A DNA stretch of 64,000 nt from Bacteroidales bacterium UBA5072. Its GTDB lineage: Bacteria > Bacteroidota > Bacteroidia > Bacteroidales > UBA10428. Below are positions 1-8,374 of the stretch, piece by piece. The translations under genes were made by a program, and so were the position numbers. The notes under the pieces were generated by a model, which saw only the letters and a list, made by a program, of their open reading frames with translations, was not told the DNA's origin and did no database searches. The stretch's first letter is position 1. Each line of letters starts with the position of its first letter. The stretch lies in assembly GCA_002415855.1 (NCBI GenBank), contig DIAS01000056.1, positions 61,985 through 125,984 on the forward strand, in the 5' to 3' direction.

Positions 1-968
1 TTGCAGTTACCGGGGCCTCCGGACATGTCGGGACAAACCTTTGCCGCATGCTGCTTGACCAGGGTCATCAGGTGAAAGCACTGGTACATCAGGAAACAAG
101 AAGCTTGTCTGGCTTGCAGATGGATTTTGTGAGGGGCAATATTACGTGTGAAACCGACCTGGTAGATCTTTGCCGCGATTGCGACGTGGTATATCATCTG
201 GCAGCAACCATCAGCATGCGAAAAAGAGATCCTAAGTGCCGGGAAATCAATATTAACGGATGTAATAACCTGTTGAGGGCCGCAAAGAAAACTTCTGTTA
301 AGAAAATCATCCATTTCAGTTCTATTCACGCCTTCTGTCCGGAACCCTTTGATCATGAGCTGAATGAATCGCGAGAGCTTTGTCTTAAAAGTACTTTTTC
401 ATACAACCAGTCAAAGGCATGGGGTCAGAAGATAATGTCAGAAGCCTCCTCGGAGGATCTGCAGGTTGTTGTTATCAATCCGACCGCCATTATTGGCCCC
501 AATGACTTCAGACCTTCCCTGCTCGGTATCGCCCTGCTCAGGTTTTTTAAGGGACAGAATCCGGGTCTTATACCGGGCGGCTATGATTGGGTTGATGTGA
601 GGGATGTTTGTTCTGCGGCAATCAATGCCTTACAGTCAGGCATTGGCGGAGAGTGTTACCTGATCGGAGGCGGCTGGCAAAGCCTTGAGACCGTGGTTCA
701 TGAAATCGGGAAGCAGGGCGGGCACAAACCTCCGCGACTGAACCTGCCCATGTGGATGGCGAGGATCGGTGCACCACTGCTTAATTTGCATGCTCTGGTA
801 AGCAATAAGGCTCCCCTGTATACTGCCATGACCCTGGATACTTTGGAACAGAGCCACAGAAATATTTCATGCAAAAAGGCCAGGTTAGCCTTACAGTACC
901 AACCTCGTCCATTTGGTGAAACTATAGCTGATACCATCAAATGGTTTCAGGATAACAAATATTTGTAA
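1..968 (+). CDS. NAD(P)-dependent extended SDR (3-beta-HSD / dihydroflavonol reductase-like), 5' truncated by window edge
   Basis: The reading frame is open from base 3, before the first ATG at 48, and encodes the Rossmann motif TGASGHVG, so the true start lies left of the window and the ATG at 48 is internal. Counting from that ATG, the SDR catalytic pair is visible as Tyr119-x-x-x-Lys123 (YNQSK), preceded by the serine-rich strand FSSIHAF. This is the extended SDR (epimerase/dehydratase) fold, closest in pattern to 3-beta-hydroxysteroid dehydrogenases and dihydroflavonol reductases; the precise substrate cannot be read from sequence. The stop codon shares one base with the start of the next gene (TAATG), so the two are translationally coupled. 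That neighbour is a steroid 5-alpha-reductase family protein, which favours a sterol, steroid or prenoid-like substrate (inference). Confidence 0.85.
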   Translation, partial: AVTGASGHVGTNLCRMLLDQGHQVKALVHQETRSLSGLQMDFVRGNITCETDLVDLCRDCDVVYHLAATISMRKRDPKCREININGCNNLLRAAKKTSVKKIIHFSSIHAFCPEPFDHELNESRELCLKSTFSYNQSKAWGQKIMSEASSEDLQVVVINPTAIIGPNDFRPSLLGIALLRFFKGQNPGLIPGGYDWVDVRDVCSAAINALQSGIGGECYLIGGGWQSLETVVHEIGKQGGHKPPRLNLPMWMARIGAPLLNLHALVSNKAPLYTAMTLDTLEQSHRNISCKKARLALQYQPRPFGETIADTIKWFQDNKYL

Positions 969-1726
969 TGGAAAAGAGCGCTTTTACTATCCTGTTGCTG
1001 GGGTGGATGATCCTGGCCTGTATTGTGTTTGCCGTATTAATGATCATAACGGCACCCTATGGACGACATTCCAGCAGGAAGTGGGGTGTTACCATCCCCA
1101 ACAGCGTAGGATGGATCCTTATGGAAGCTCCGGCATTGCTGATTTTTCTGTATTTCTTCCTTGCAGGCAATGCGGATAAAAGTGCAACCGTATGGATCAT
1201 AGTCATTTTATTTACCCTGCACTATATCAACCGGTCATTGGTCTATCCGCTCAGAATCAGAACAAAAGGCAAGGAAATGCCCTTGCTGATTGTGTTCATG
1301 GCCATTTGTTTCAATGCAGTGAATGGTTTTGTCAACGGCTATTTTCTGGGCAGCCTGCAGGATCAGTACAACCTTTCCTGGATGTATGACATGAGATTCA
1401 TTGCCGGAACAAGCCTGTTCCTGACAGGAATGATTATCAACGTATCTGCTGACGAGCGACTGATACGTCTGAGGAAAAACAGCGGCAATGGATACCAGAT
1501 TCCTTACGGAAGACTTTTCAACAGGATCTCGTGTCCGAATTTTTTCGGAGAGATTGTTGAATGGGCAGGTTTTGCCCTGTTATGCTGGTCATTACCGGCT
1601 CTGTCGTTTTTTATGTGGACATTGTGTAATCTTGTGCCCAGGGCGATTGATCATCACCGTTGGTATAAGAGGCAATTTGCGGATTATCCGGCCGAAAGAA
1701 AAGCCGTAATTCCCTATTTGATTTAA
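968..1726 (+). CDS. Steroid 5-alpha-reductase family membrane enzyme
   Basis: A 252-residue polytopic membrane protein with about six hydrophobic segments. Its C-terminal third carries the family's hallmark motifs: IPYGRLFNRISCPNFFGE, then EWAGFALL, then VPRAIDHHRWYKRQF and a DYPAERKAVIPY ending. These match the NADPH-dependent 3-oxo-5-alpha-steroid 4-dehydrogenase C-terminal domain, which reduces the delta-4 double bond of 3-oxo-steroids; related members act on polyprenols or enoyl-CoA. Length is typical for the family. It starts on the last base of the upstream SDR stop codon. A 3-beta-HSD-like SDR coupled to a 5-alpha-reductase is the pair needed to saturate and reduce a 3-oxo-delta-4 steroid, so I infer steroid or sterol-like reduction. 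Family assignment is firm; substrate is not. Confidence 0.9.
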   Translation: MEKSAFTILLLGWMILACIVFAVLMIITAPYGRHSSRKWGVTIPNSVGWILMEAPALLIFLYFFLAGNADKSATVWIIVILFTLHYINRSLVYPLRIRTKGKEMPLLIVFMAICFNAVNGFVNGYFLGSLQDQYNLSWMYDMRFIAGTSLFLTGMIINVSADERLIRLRKNSGNGYQIPYGRLFNRISCPNFFGEIVEWAGFALLCWSLPALSFFMWTLCNLVPRAIDHHRWYKRQFADYPAERKAVIPYLI

Positions 1727-1775
1727 TGACCTTGGCAATGTGCTACAATAGAAAAGATTAATTTACTGAATTGTA

Positions 1776-1804
1776 TATTTTTGTAAGCAAAGAATCAGGA
1801 GGAA
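1776..1804 (+). promoter_or_regulatory. Candidate Bacteroidota -7 box and strong Shine-Dalgarno for the carboxylesterase
   Basis: TATTTTTG at 1776-1783 fits the Bacteroidota -7 consensus TAnnTTTG; I see no clear -33 TTTG. AGGAGGAA at 1797-1804 sits six bases before the ATG at 1811 and is an unusually strong Shine-Dalgarno for this phylum. It fixes the start codon and suggests the esterase is expressed separately from the SDR/reductase pair upstream. Confidence 0.45.
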
Positions 1805-1810
1805 AATTCA

Positions 1811-3397
1811 ATGAAAACTTCATGCAAACTGATCATAGTAATTCTTGCACTGTTTATTCCCGGAAGGTTCATAGCCAGTTCCAATGCCCAGCCGGTAAAA
1901 GTGGATGGTGGTTTGGTTGAGGGAACTGTTGAGAACGGAATTTCGGTTTATAAAGGGATCCCCTTTGCTGCCCCTCCGGTGGGAGATCTTCGCTGGCGTG
2001 CTCCCCAGCCTGTCAGAAGCTGGGAGGGCGTTCTGAAAGCCGATAAATTTGCCCCGGCCTGTCCGCAAATGCAGTTTGTTATGCCGGGTGCCGCAAAGCT
2101 GGAAACATCGGAAGACTGCCTCTATCTGAATATCTGGACACCCGCCAGTTCAGCCGGTGAAAAGTTGCCGGTATTGGTTTGGATATACGGAGGCGGTTTT
2201 GCGATGGGTTCAACCGCGACACCACTTTACAGTGGAGAGCAGTTCACGAAAAAAGGAGTTATCCTGGTCAGCATTGCCTATCGGGTAGGTCCCCTGGGAT
2301 TTATGCCGCATCCTGAACTCACCGCTGAATCGGAAAATCATGTATCCGGTAATTACGGACTGTTGGACCAGATCGCAGGATTGAAATGGGTGCAACGTAA
2401 TATCAAAGCTTTTGGTGGCGATCCTGAAAGTGTGACCATTTTCGGAGAATCTGCAGGTGCTATCTCTGTTAGCATGCTGGCTGCTTCCCCGCTGGCAAAG
2501 GGACTTTTCAGGGGTGCCATCAGTCAAAGCGGCGGTTCCTTCAGCCCGGCACGAACGGATAAAGAAGATGACACCATGCAACGTCTCAGCGGTGCAGAAA
2601 CTTCAGGTGTTGAATTTGCGAAACGGATGGGAGTGAATTCCCTGGCGGAACTGCGTAAACTTTCTCCTGATGCCTGGTTGAAAGATCCTGCATCACAAAT
2701 GGGAGGTTTCTGGCCTGTAATCGACGGGTATGTTATCACAGACGATCAGTACAAATTGTACAAAGCAGGACAATACAATGATGTGCCGGTGATTATTGGC
2801 ACCAATTCCGATGAGGGATCCATGTTCGTCAGGCCAACAAAACCCGAACAATATACAGAAGCCGTACGGTCACGTTTCGGGCCCTGTGCCGACAGGGTTT
2901 TGCAGCTTTATCCGGCTGATGATGAACTTACAACGGTGAAATCCATTTCAGGCATATTCCGCGAAGTGGCTTTTGCCTGGCCTTCATGGACATGGGCCCG
3001 TTTGCAGACGGAAACCGGTAAATCAAAGGTCTTTGTTTATTACTTCGACCAGCCCCAGTCCGCCTCCATCTTCCCTTTAGCCTATAAATCAGACGGTGCC
3101 TCGCATGGATCCGAGATTGCCTATGTTTTTCAGCACCTCGATCAAAATCCCAATTCAAAATACACTGACCAGGACAGGACATTATCGGAAATCATGTCCA
3201 CGTATTGGACCAACTTCGCAAAATATGGTGATCCCAACGGGAAAGGTCTTCCGGAATGGCCTGTTTTTAAAGATGGCGAACCAAATGTGCTGCATCTGAA
3301 AGGTACGCCATTCGCAGGACCGGTTCCCAACCTTGATAAGCTGGAATTAATGGAGGAGTACTTTACCTGGAAGCGGGCAGCCGGTGATGCACGGTAA
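1811..3397 (+). CDS. Secreted type-B carboxylesterase (para-nitrobenzyl esterase/cholinesterase family)
   Basis: A 528-residue alpha/beta hydrolase with a Sec signal peptide (about residues 1-26). Family landmarks appear in order: YKGIPFAAPPVGDLRW, SEDCLYLNIW, the oxyanion-hole loop YGGGFAMGS, the nucleophile elbow FGESAG (Ser214), the acid in TNSDEGS (Glu335) and the catalytic histidine in SHGSEIAY (His432). All three catalytic residues are present, so it should be active on carboxylic esters in the periplasm or outside the cell. It is downstream of the steroid-type reductase pair on the same strand, but an 84-base gap with its own promoter-like sequence separates them. It could de-esterify the pair's substrate or act on plant cell-wall esters for the adjacent polysaccharide locus; neither is proven. 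It ends 7 bases from the convergent glycosidase gene. Confidence 0.93.
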   Translation: MKTSCKLIIVILALFIPGRFIASSNAQPVKVDGGLVEGTVENGISVYKGIPFAAPPVGDLRWRAPQPVRSWEGVLKADKFAPACPQMQFVMPGAAKLETSEDCLYLNIWTPASSAGEKLPVLVWIYGGGFAMGSTATPLYSGEQFTKKGVILVSIAYRVGPLGFMPHPELTAESENHVSGNYGLLDQIAGLKWVQRNIKAFGGDPESVTIFGESAGAISVSMLAASPLAKGLFRGAISQSGGSFSPARTDKEDDTMQRLSGAETSGVEFAKRMGVNSLAELRKLSPDAWLKDPASQMGGFWPVIDGYVITDDQYKLYKAGQYNDVPVIIGTNSDEGSMFVRPTKPEQYTEAVRSRFGPCADRVLQLYPADDELTTVKSISGIFREVAFAWPSWTWARLQTETGKSKVFVYYFDQPQSASIFPLAYKSDGASHGSEIAYVFQHLDQNPNSKYTDQDRTLSEIMSTYWTNFAKYGDPNGKGLPEWPVFKDGEPNVLHLKGTPFAGPVPNLDKLELMEEYFTWKRAAGDAR

Positions 3398-3404
3398 ACC
3401 AATT

Positions 3405-5153
3405 TCAGTTCTCCACAAGAATAAACTGTACCGACAACGGCGGTGATTTAATCTTAAAAGTATTGGTCATGGACGACGAATAAGGTTTAATGGTAAGCAG
3501 ATCCTCAATCGGACCGCCCAGGGTCTTGCTCGGACCGATACCATTTACAAATACCTGCCATGACATTTCCCTGGCAGGTGATGCTTCGCCGCTCCTTTCA
3601 TTGCCTCCTGTAAGGTTGTAATAGTAAAACCGCTTACCCGGTATGAAATTCATGAAATAGAACTGCACGGTTTGTGCAGTGGTTCCCTTATTCATCAGGA
3701 TGATCCCCATTTCGCCCGATGAAAACGTGGAAGGATAGACGATGATATCCGCAGTGGCACCGTCCATGGCATGATTCACCATTTTATCGCCCATGAAGTG
3801 CTGAAAGTAGTACATGTAGTAAAACATGGCGCGGGGATTTCCCCTGCCGGCCATCCCATCGGGATCGGTGCCAAGGCTGAACATGCCCATGTCATCGCCT
3901 TTGCTTCCCCACCCGTTAACGACATCCCAGCGGTTGCCCATACCATATTGGTTCTTGATCATCTCTCCCAGCACCTGCACGGCGTGCATACCGTTGATGT
4001 AAGATGAGGTCTGGCCCGAACCTTCTGCAAAAATATTCCATTCAGTCATGGTAGTGGGTTTCAGCGGAAGGCCGTTTTTGACAGTTTCGTTCTTTGTTTT
4101 ACCGGGGTAATAGGCAACCTCTGTCCTTACCGAGTTAAGAATTGATTTCGCGTTGGAATTCTGTCCGTAAGGTGTGAAATAGGTATGATCAACCATCCAG
4201 TCGGGCGAATTCCCTGCTCCTTCAAAAACGCCAACGTCATTCTGTGAACCTATGTATATCGTATGACCAAATTCTGCAGCCGCTTTGCGCATTGAATCGG
4301 CAAAAACAACAACATGCTGTCCGTAAAGCTTTGGCGTGATTTTTTCGGGCTGTCCGTCCTGGTTCAGAGCCGGATCGATATAATAGCCCGAGGCCCAACT
4401 GGCACAATTCTCGTTTCCGATCTCCCAATAGCGGGTGGGAGGAATCCCCAATTCCTGGGTTTTCCTGTAATCATACCTGACCCATTCTGCAGCCAGATGT
4501 GCTGCAGTTTGTAAGGGTGTTGGTCCGGTTCCATAACGGGCATAACTGTAATTTACCGTAAACAAGGCCTCACTGCTGGTATTTTTCAGGAAGGTATAGA
4601 AATCATCCAGATTGAAATTCCATGAATCGCCGTAAAAACCGGGTACCCAATAGGGCGTGTAAGGTTGCCTGGAGCCGTTAAGCAGCTTTGGCGGCAAATC
4701 CGACGGCAGATTTGCTCTTCCCTGGGCACTCCAGAAATATTCATTGCTGTGCAGTCCTCCGGGGTAACGCAGAATGTGTGGATTCAGAAGGGATACATAA
4801 TCAGCCAGGTGGGTTACCAGGTTATAATCACCGCAATACTGATTCACATTGTTGCCATAAACGAATTTCGAAACCTCGGCAACCACAACTTCGGGATCAA
4901 TGACTACACGTGCGGTTGAAGAATCGGCCAACAGACCGATTTCATCATAGGTGTCAGGTACCGTGGCGGTTTTTTCTTCTATTCCCGCACTGAAACAACC
5001 CAGGATACTGGTATAAGGCACATCGGGAACCTGGGGCAGGTCATCGGGATATGGTTCAAACCCCGTATCGGGTTTGTCGCAGGCAACCAGACCGGAAAAA
5101 ATAACAAAAGCAGAAAAGATCAGGCCTCCGGATTTGAATGAGATCATTTGCAT
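3405..5153 (-). CDS. Surface lipoprotein glycoside hydrolase, clan GH-A (GH51/GH44-like)
   Basis: A 582-residue protein with a lipoprotein signal (GLVAC, Cys25), so probably exported to the outer membrane. The catalytic region carries features of a clan GH-A TIM barrel: LRYPGG near residue 130, the presumed acid/base in EIGNEN (Glu248) and the presumed nucleophile in TMTEWN (Glu371). The RYPGG/GNE/EWN arrangement recalls GH51 arabinofuranosidases, and the NYSYARYG...WVRYD segment is also seen in GH44-like and unassigned GH-A proteins, so I do not fix the family. A C-terminal beta-rich domain follows from about residue 470. It is the last gene of the polysaccharide locus and is separated from the preceding lipoprotein gene by a strong hairpin at 5179-5214. 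A second in-frame Met two codons downstream is an alternative start. Confidence 0.75.
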   Translation of the reverse strand: MQMISFKSGGLIFSAFVIFSGLVACDKPDTGFEPYPDDLPQVPDVPYTSILGCFSAGIEEKTATVPDTYDEIGLLADSSTARVVIDPEVVVAEVSKFVYGNNVNQYCGDYNLVTHLADYVSLLNPHILRYPGGLHSNEYFWSAQGRANLPSDLPPKLLNGSRQPYTPYWVPGFYGDSWNFNLDDFYTFLKNTSSEALFTVNYSYARYGTGPTPLQTAAHLAAEWVRYDYRKTQELGIPPTRYWEIGNENCASWASGYYIDPALNQDGQPEKITPKLYGQHVVVFADSMRKAAAEFGHTIYIGSQNDVGVFEGAGNSPDWMVDHTYFTPYGQNSNAKSILNSVRTEVAYYPGKTKNETVKNGLPLKPTTMTEWNIFAEGSGQTSSYINGMHAVQVLGEMIKNQYGMGNRWDVVNGWGSKGDDMGMFSLGTDPDGMAGRGNPRAMFYYMYYFQHFMGDKMVNHAMDGATADIIVYPSTFSSGEMGIILMNKGTTAQTVQFYFMNFIPGKRFYYYNLTGGNERSGEASPAREMSWQVFVNGIGPSKTLGGPIEDLLTIKPYSSSMTNTFKIKSPPLSVQFILVEN

Positions 5154-5178
5154 GGCGTATAGGTGAATGAATTAAAGA

Positions 5179-5214
5179 CAGAAGGTTTACCGAAGCTCTT
5201 CGGTAAACCTTCTG
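5179..5214 (-). terminator. Perfect 16-bp hairpin between two PUL genes (attenuator/terminator)
   Basis: CAGAAGGTTTACCGAA pairs perfectly with TTCGGTAAACCTTCTG across a four-base loop. In the minus-strand transcript the stem is followed by a moderately U-rich tail (TCTTTAATT). It lies after the stop of the surface lipoprotein gene (5241) and before the start of the GH-A gene (5153). It could terminate most transcripts, stabilise the 3' end of susCD mRNA, or lower expression of the last gene. Confidence 0.75.
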
Positions 5215-5240
5215 ATTATAATGCGGTTAATTAATAATTA

Positions 5241-6665
5241 TCATTTTTTACCAGGTGATGCAACCTTTTTGAAATGTACCGCCTTGTATTTGGCTTCGGC
5301 TTCCTGCAGACCAAACCATATGCTGCCATCCTCTTCCAGCTTAACAACTCTCCAATCAACGGCATTGGTGATTGCGTTCATCCAGGTTGTTCCGATCTGG
5401 AATTTGGCATAGGTGTCAAAAGTAATAACCCCGGTGGTTGCAGTGGGAGCATAAGTATAAGTCCCCGTTTTGGCTACAGCCGGACCATCAAAAACTGAAC
5501 TGTCGATTGCACTGAAGGTCATGTCGGCATTAAATGTCAGTGATTGTTTCACCAGATTGGTCGTGTCCGCTGTCACATATCCTGCCCATGAGGAAGCCTC
5601 ATAATCGGCCAGACCGTTCCAGTTATTGGAGAAGGCCCATTCAAGGGGTACAGTATTGTTAAATTCGAACCAGTTGATGGGTACTTCCTTTACAAATTTC
5701 CAGGTACCGATAAGGTCAACAGATGACATATCTACCACAGGATCAGTAATTATGATTTCCGGAGGAACATAGGCATCTTTGTATGTCTTTGTTACAAAAT
5801 TATACACCACCACCCATGGTCCGGGGTTGCCACCGTCCAATACGCGTTTAACACCCAATGAAAGACTGTTTTCAGTAATCTTGTAGATCCTGAAATGCTG
5901 CCAGTCCTCAACATCGGTGATGCGGCCCAGGTCGCGGCAAATGGTCGTTCCGGTTAACGTCATCAGCATGGTTTCAAGGTCAATGGCGACAGTTCCGGTT
6001 TCGCTTGTGATGTCTTCAACAGGACGAACGGTTGTCAGGGTTTGCGTATTTGCTGTAAAGGTCATCGTACCGTAATCCAGTGCAGGCATTAGCCAGGTGT
6101 TTTCGCTGTATTTAGGCGACCAGTTCAGGTGGGTCTGATCCGTGCTGTCGGTAAGAATGTAATCCCAATAGAAATAGGGATCACCGTCTTTGCCGCTGTA
6201 GGCTACAGGAGCATTCCACAGGTTGGTTACCTCGCCGTCGGCGTTGATATCGAGTACCCAGGTTTTCGAGTGTCCCTGGCCGCCGGTAAGGAGTTTCCAT
6301 ACACCTTCGTCCAGGAAGCTGAGATCATCCTGCTCAATGACCACATCGAACTCGTCCGAAGTCAGTGTAGTCCCGCTTCCCAGTGTGCTGCAGGTAAACG
6401 TATAGGTTCCTGCATTGGCCAGAAAAACGGTAACAGTTTTATCAATCGTGGGGTAATCCACACCTTCGCATGAAAACCACACGTTGCCGGGGATTGTTGT
6501 GGTAAATACCACATTGTTCCCGTCTACCACATAGCTGAAGTTGTCGTTTAATACCGGGTTATAATCAACACCGGGCGTTTCTTCATCCTTTTCACAGGAC
6601 GAAACGAACACCAGCATTAACGCACCAACCAGAGCTGCTAAAAGTCTGAAATTCATCTTTTTCAT
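5241..6665 (-). CDS. PUL surface lipoprotein, probable glycan-binding protein
   Basis: A 474-residue protein with a lipoprotein signal ending VSSC (Cys24), followed by the acidic, proline-containing linker EKDEETPGVDY typical of surface-exposed Bacteroidota lipoproteins. The N-terminal part (about 35-115) looks like a beta-sandwich of PKD/Ig type; two further lipocalin-like repeats begin near 'GVWKLL' and 'IGTWKFV', each opening with a G-x-W-K turn. No glycosidase motif was found. Its position directly after susC-susD, 64 bases from SusD, is that of SusE/SusF-like or SGBP glycan-binding proteins. Function is therefore inferred from location and lipoprotein signal, not from a recognised family. 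Confidence 0.7.
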   Translation of the reverse strand: MKKMNFRLLAALVGALMLVFVSSCEKDEETPGVDYNPVLNDNFSYVVDGNNVVFTTTIPGNVWFSCEGVDYPTIDKTVTVFLANAGTYTFTCSTLGSGTTLTSDEFDVVIEQDDLSFLDEGVWKLLTGGQGHSKTWVLDINADGEVTNLWNAPVAYSGKDGDPYFYWDYILTDSTDQTHLNWSPKYSENTWLMPALDYGTMTFTANTQTLTTVRPVEDITSETGTVAIDLETMLMTLTGTTICRDLGRITDVEDWQHFRIYKITENSLSLGVKRVLDGGNPGPWVVVYNFVTKTYKDAYVPPEIIITDPVVDMSSVDLIGTWKFVKEVPINWFEFNNTVPLEWAFSNNWNGLADYEASSWAGYVTADTTNLVKQSLTFNADMTFSAIDSSVFDGPAVAKTGTYTYAPTATTGVITFDTYAKFQIGTTWMNAITNAVDWRVVKLEEDGSIWFGLQEAEAKYKAVHFKKVASPGKK

Positions 6666-6729
6666 AGTTTAATCCGTTTAATTTAGAATTAGTTGTTTAT
6701 TAAGGAATTGATAAGGTCATTCTGCTCTT

Positions 6730-8364
6730 TTACCATCCCGGGTTTTGTTCAAGCACGCCATCCGAAAGGGTAATCTGGTTATTCGGGATCTGGAAAAGTC
6801 CCCTGGTGGCGATCAGGTTATTTCCGTCGATGATTTTAGGAACTTCAGTTCCGCCGTTCTTAACAGTGCCGCTAAAAGCCACTTTACCGGCGGCATAGGC
6901 AAGCGTGTGATCATACCGTAAAAGGTCCCAGTACCGGATGCCCTCAAACGCAAATTCAAGGCGGCGCTCCTCGTAAATGATATCTTTGTCCACGGCACCC
7001 AGTTCAGTAACGCCTGCCCTTGCTCTGACCAGGTTTACATAATCAAGGGCATTCACACTGCCCAGTTCAGCAGCCATAAGGAGTACATCGGCATAACGGA
7101 TGGAGAAATAATCCTGGAACTGTCCGATCATGAAGTTTACACCGCCAAGGTTGACAGCTGTGCTGGCTCCGTTTTTGTCGCAGGTGGGAACATATTTTTT
7201 TGTCATGTACCCTGTATGCTCCTTCTGATCGGCATTGTCGAATGTTATCCCCTCTTCGGTAATAGCCATTATGGATGCGGCACGGCGTTTGTCATTTGCA
7301 TCCCAGCCCGAATATACCGAGGGCAGCACAGTGCAGGCACCCCAGCCCGATCCGTAACCACTCTTGGGCCAGTTGGTGCCGCGCAGACCGTTCATGACCA
7401 GCCATCCGTTCCCGTCGGTATTCCCGTTGTAATCACTTGTATAGGTGTACTTAATGGCAAAAACTACTTCCTTATGCGTTTCTCCGGCATAGGTGTTTTC
7501 CGCTATGGGTTTGCCTGCTTTGGCAGCAGCATAGGTCGAAGCCGCGGGCCACAGGTCAGAATAATCCTCAACCAGCCCAAAGCCACCGGCTGATATTACA
7601 TCTTCAAGGTAAGCCAATGCGTCAGCACCGGTTACCAGCCCCACCAGGTCGGTTTTCCCGTAATACCCGGTATAGTATAAGAATACCCTGGCCATAAGCG
7701 CTTCCGCAGACCATTTATTGGCATGGCCATAATCTGCTTCGGCAATTTCCTCAAAAGGAACATCACTGCCGTTTTCAATGGCATACAACAAGTCCTCTGT
7801 GATGACTTCATAAGTCAGGTCGGGTTCGGACTGGGGAATGTTCTCAACCGACGGGACCGTAAGCAGCGGAACCCGTTCGAACATGCGAACCATATCGAAA
7901 TAGAAAAAAGCACGCAAAAACCGGGCTTCAGCTTCAATCTGACCCCTCAGGTATTCCTGGCCGGTCCAGTTCACCTGATCCATTTTACTGATCAGGACGT
8001 TGCAACGGTAAATGCCAGTATAATAATTTGTCCAGTTGCCTTCAAACAGGTTCAGGTCTGCAGGGGAAACTGTTTTGTCAAACTGGTCTATCATGGGATA
8101 GCTGTCACCATCTGCTGCGCCTGTTCCTCCAAAACACAGATCCGACATCACATCCGAAGCCACGGGCATGGCAATTCCCGACCCCGACCAGATCAGCTGC
8201 AGCGCATCGTAGCAACCCACCAGGGCTTCTGCGGCTTCCTCGGGCGTGGTATAATAATTCGATTCCGTTTTTGTAGTGATGGGTTCCGTATCCAGGAAAC
8301 TTTCGCCACAGGCATTCAACAAACAAGCTATAAAAGCAAGGGCTATAAATTTTGTAGTTTTCAT
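6730..8364 (-). CDS. susD-like: SusD/RagB-family outer-membrane glycan-binding lipoprotein
   Basis: A 544-residue lipoprotein (signal ending LNAC, Cys19) beginning ESFLDTEP, the usual SusD opening. The N-terminal TPR-like helices (YYTTPEEAAEALVGCYDAL) and the C-terminal RagB/SusD block (IIYEERRLEFAFEGIRYWDLLRY, ending NNQITLSDGVLEQNPGW) are both present and complete. SusD proteins cap the SusC barrel and hand oligosaccharide to it. It follows susC by 10 bases, so the pair is co-translated. Ligand specificity cannot be read from the sequence; the neighbouring GH31 and GH-A enzymes suggest a decorated plant or algal polysaccharide. Confidence 0.97.
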   Translation of the reverse strand: MKTTKFIALAFIACLLNACGESFLDTEPITTKTESNYYTTPEEAAEALVGCYDALQLIWSGSGIAMPVASDVMSDLCFGGTGAADGDSYPMIDQFDKTVSPADLNLFEGNWTNYYTGIYRCNVLISKMDQVNWTGQEYLRGQIEAEARFLRAFFYFDMVRMFERVPLLTVPSVENIPQSEPDLTYEVITEDLLYAIENGSDVPFEEIAEADYGHANKWSAEALMARVFLYYTGYYGKTDLVGLVTGADALAYLEDVISAGGFGLVEDYSDLWPAASTYAAAKAGKPIAENTYAGETHKEVVFAIKYTYTSDYNGNTDGNGWLVMNGLRGTNWPKSGYGSGWGACTVLPSVYSGWDANDKRRAASIMAITEEGITFDNADQKEHTGYMTKKYVPTCDKNGASTAVNLGGVNFMIGQFQDYFSIRYADVLLMAAELGSVNALDYVNLVRARAGVTELGAVDKDIIYEERRLEFAFEGIRYWDLLRYDHTLAYAAGKVAFSGTVKNGGTEVPKIIDGNNLIATRGLFQIPNNQITLSDGVLEQNPGW

Positions 8365-8374
8365 GTTGGTCCTT

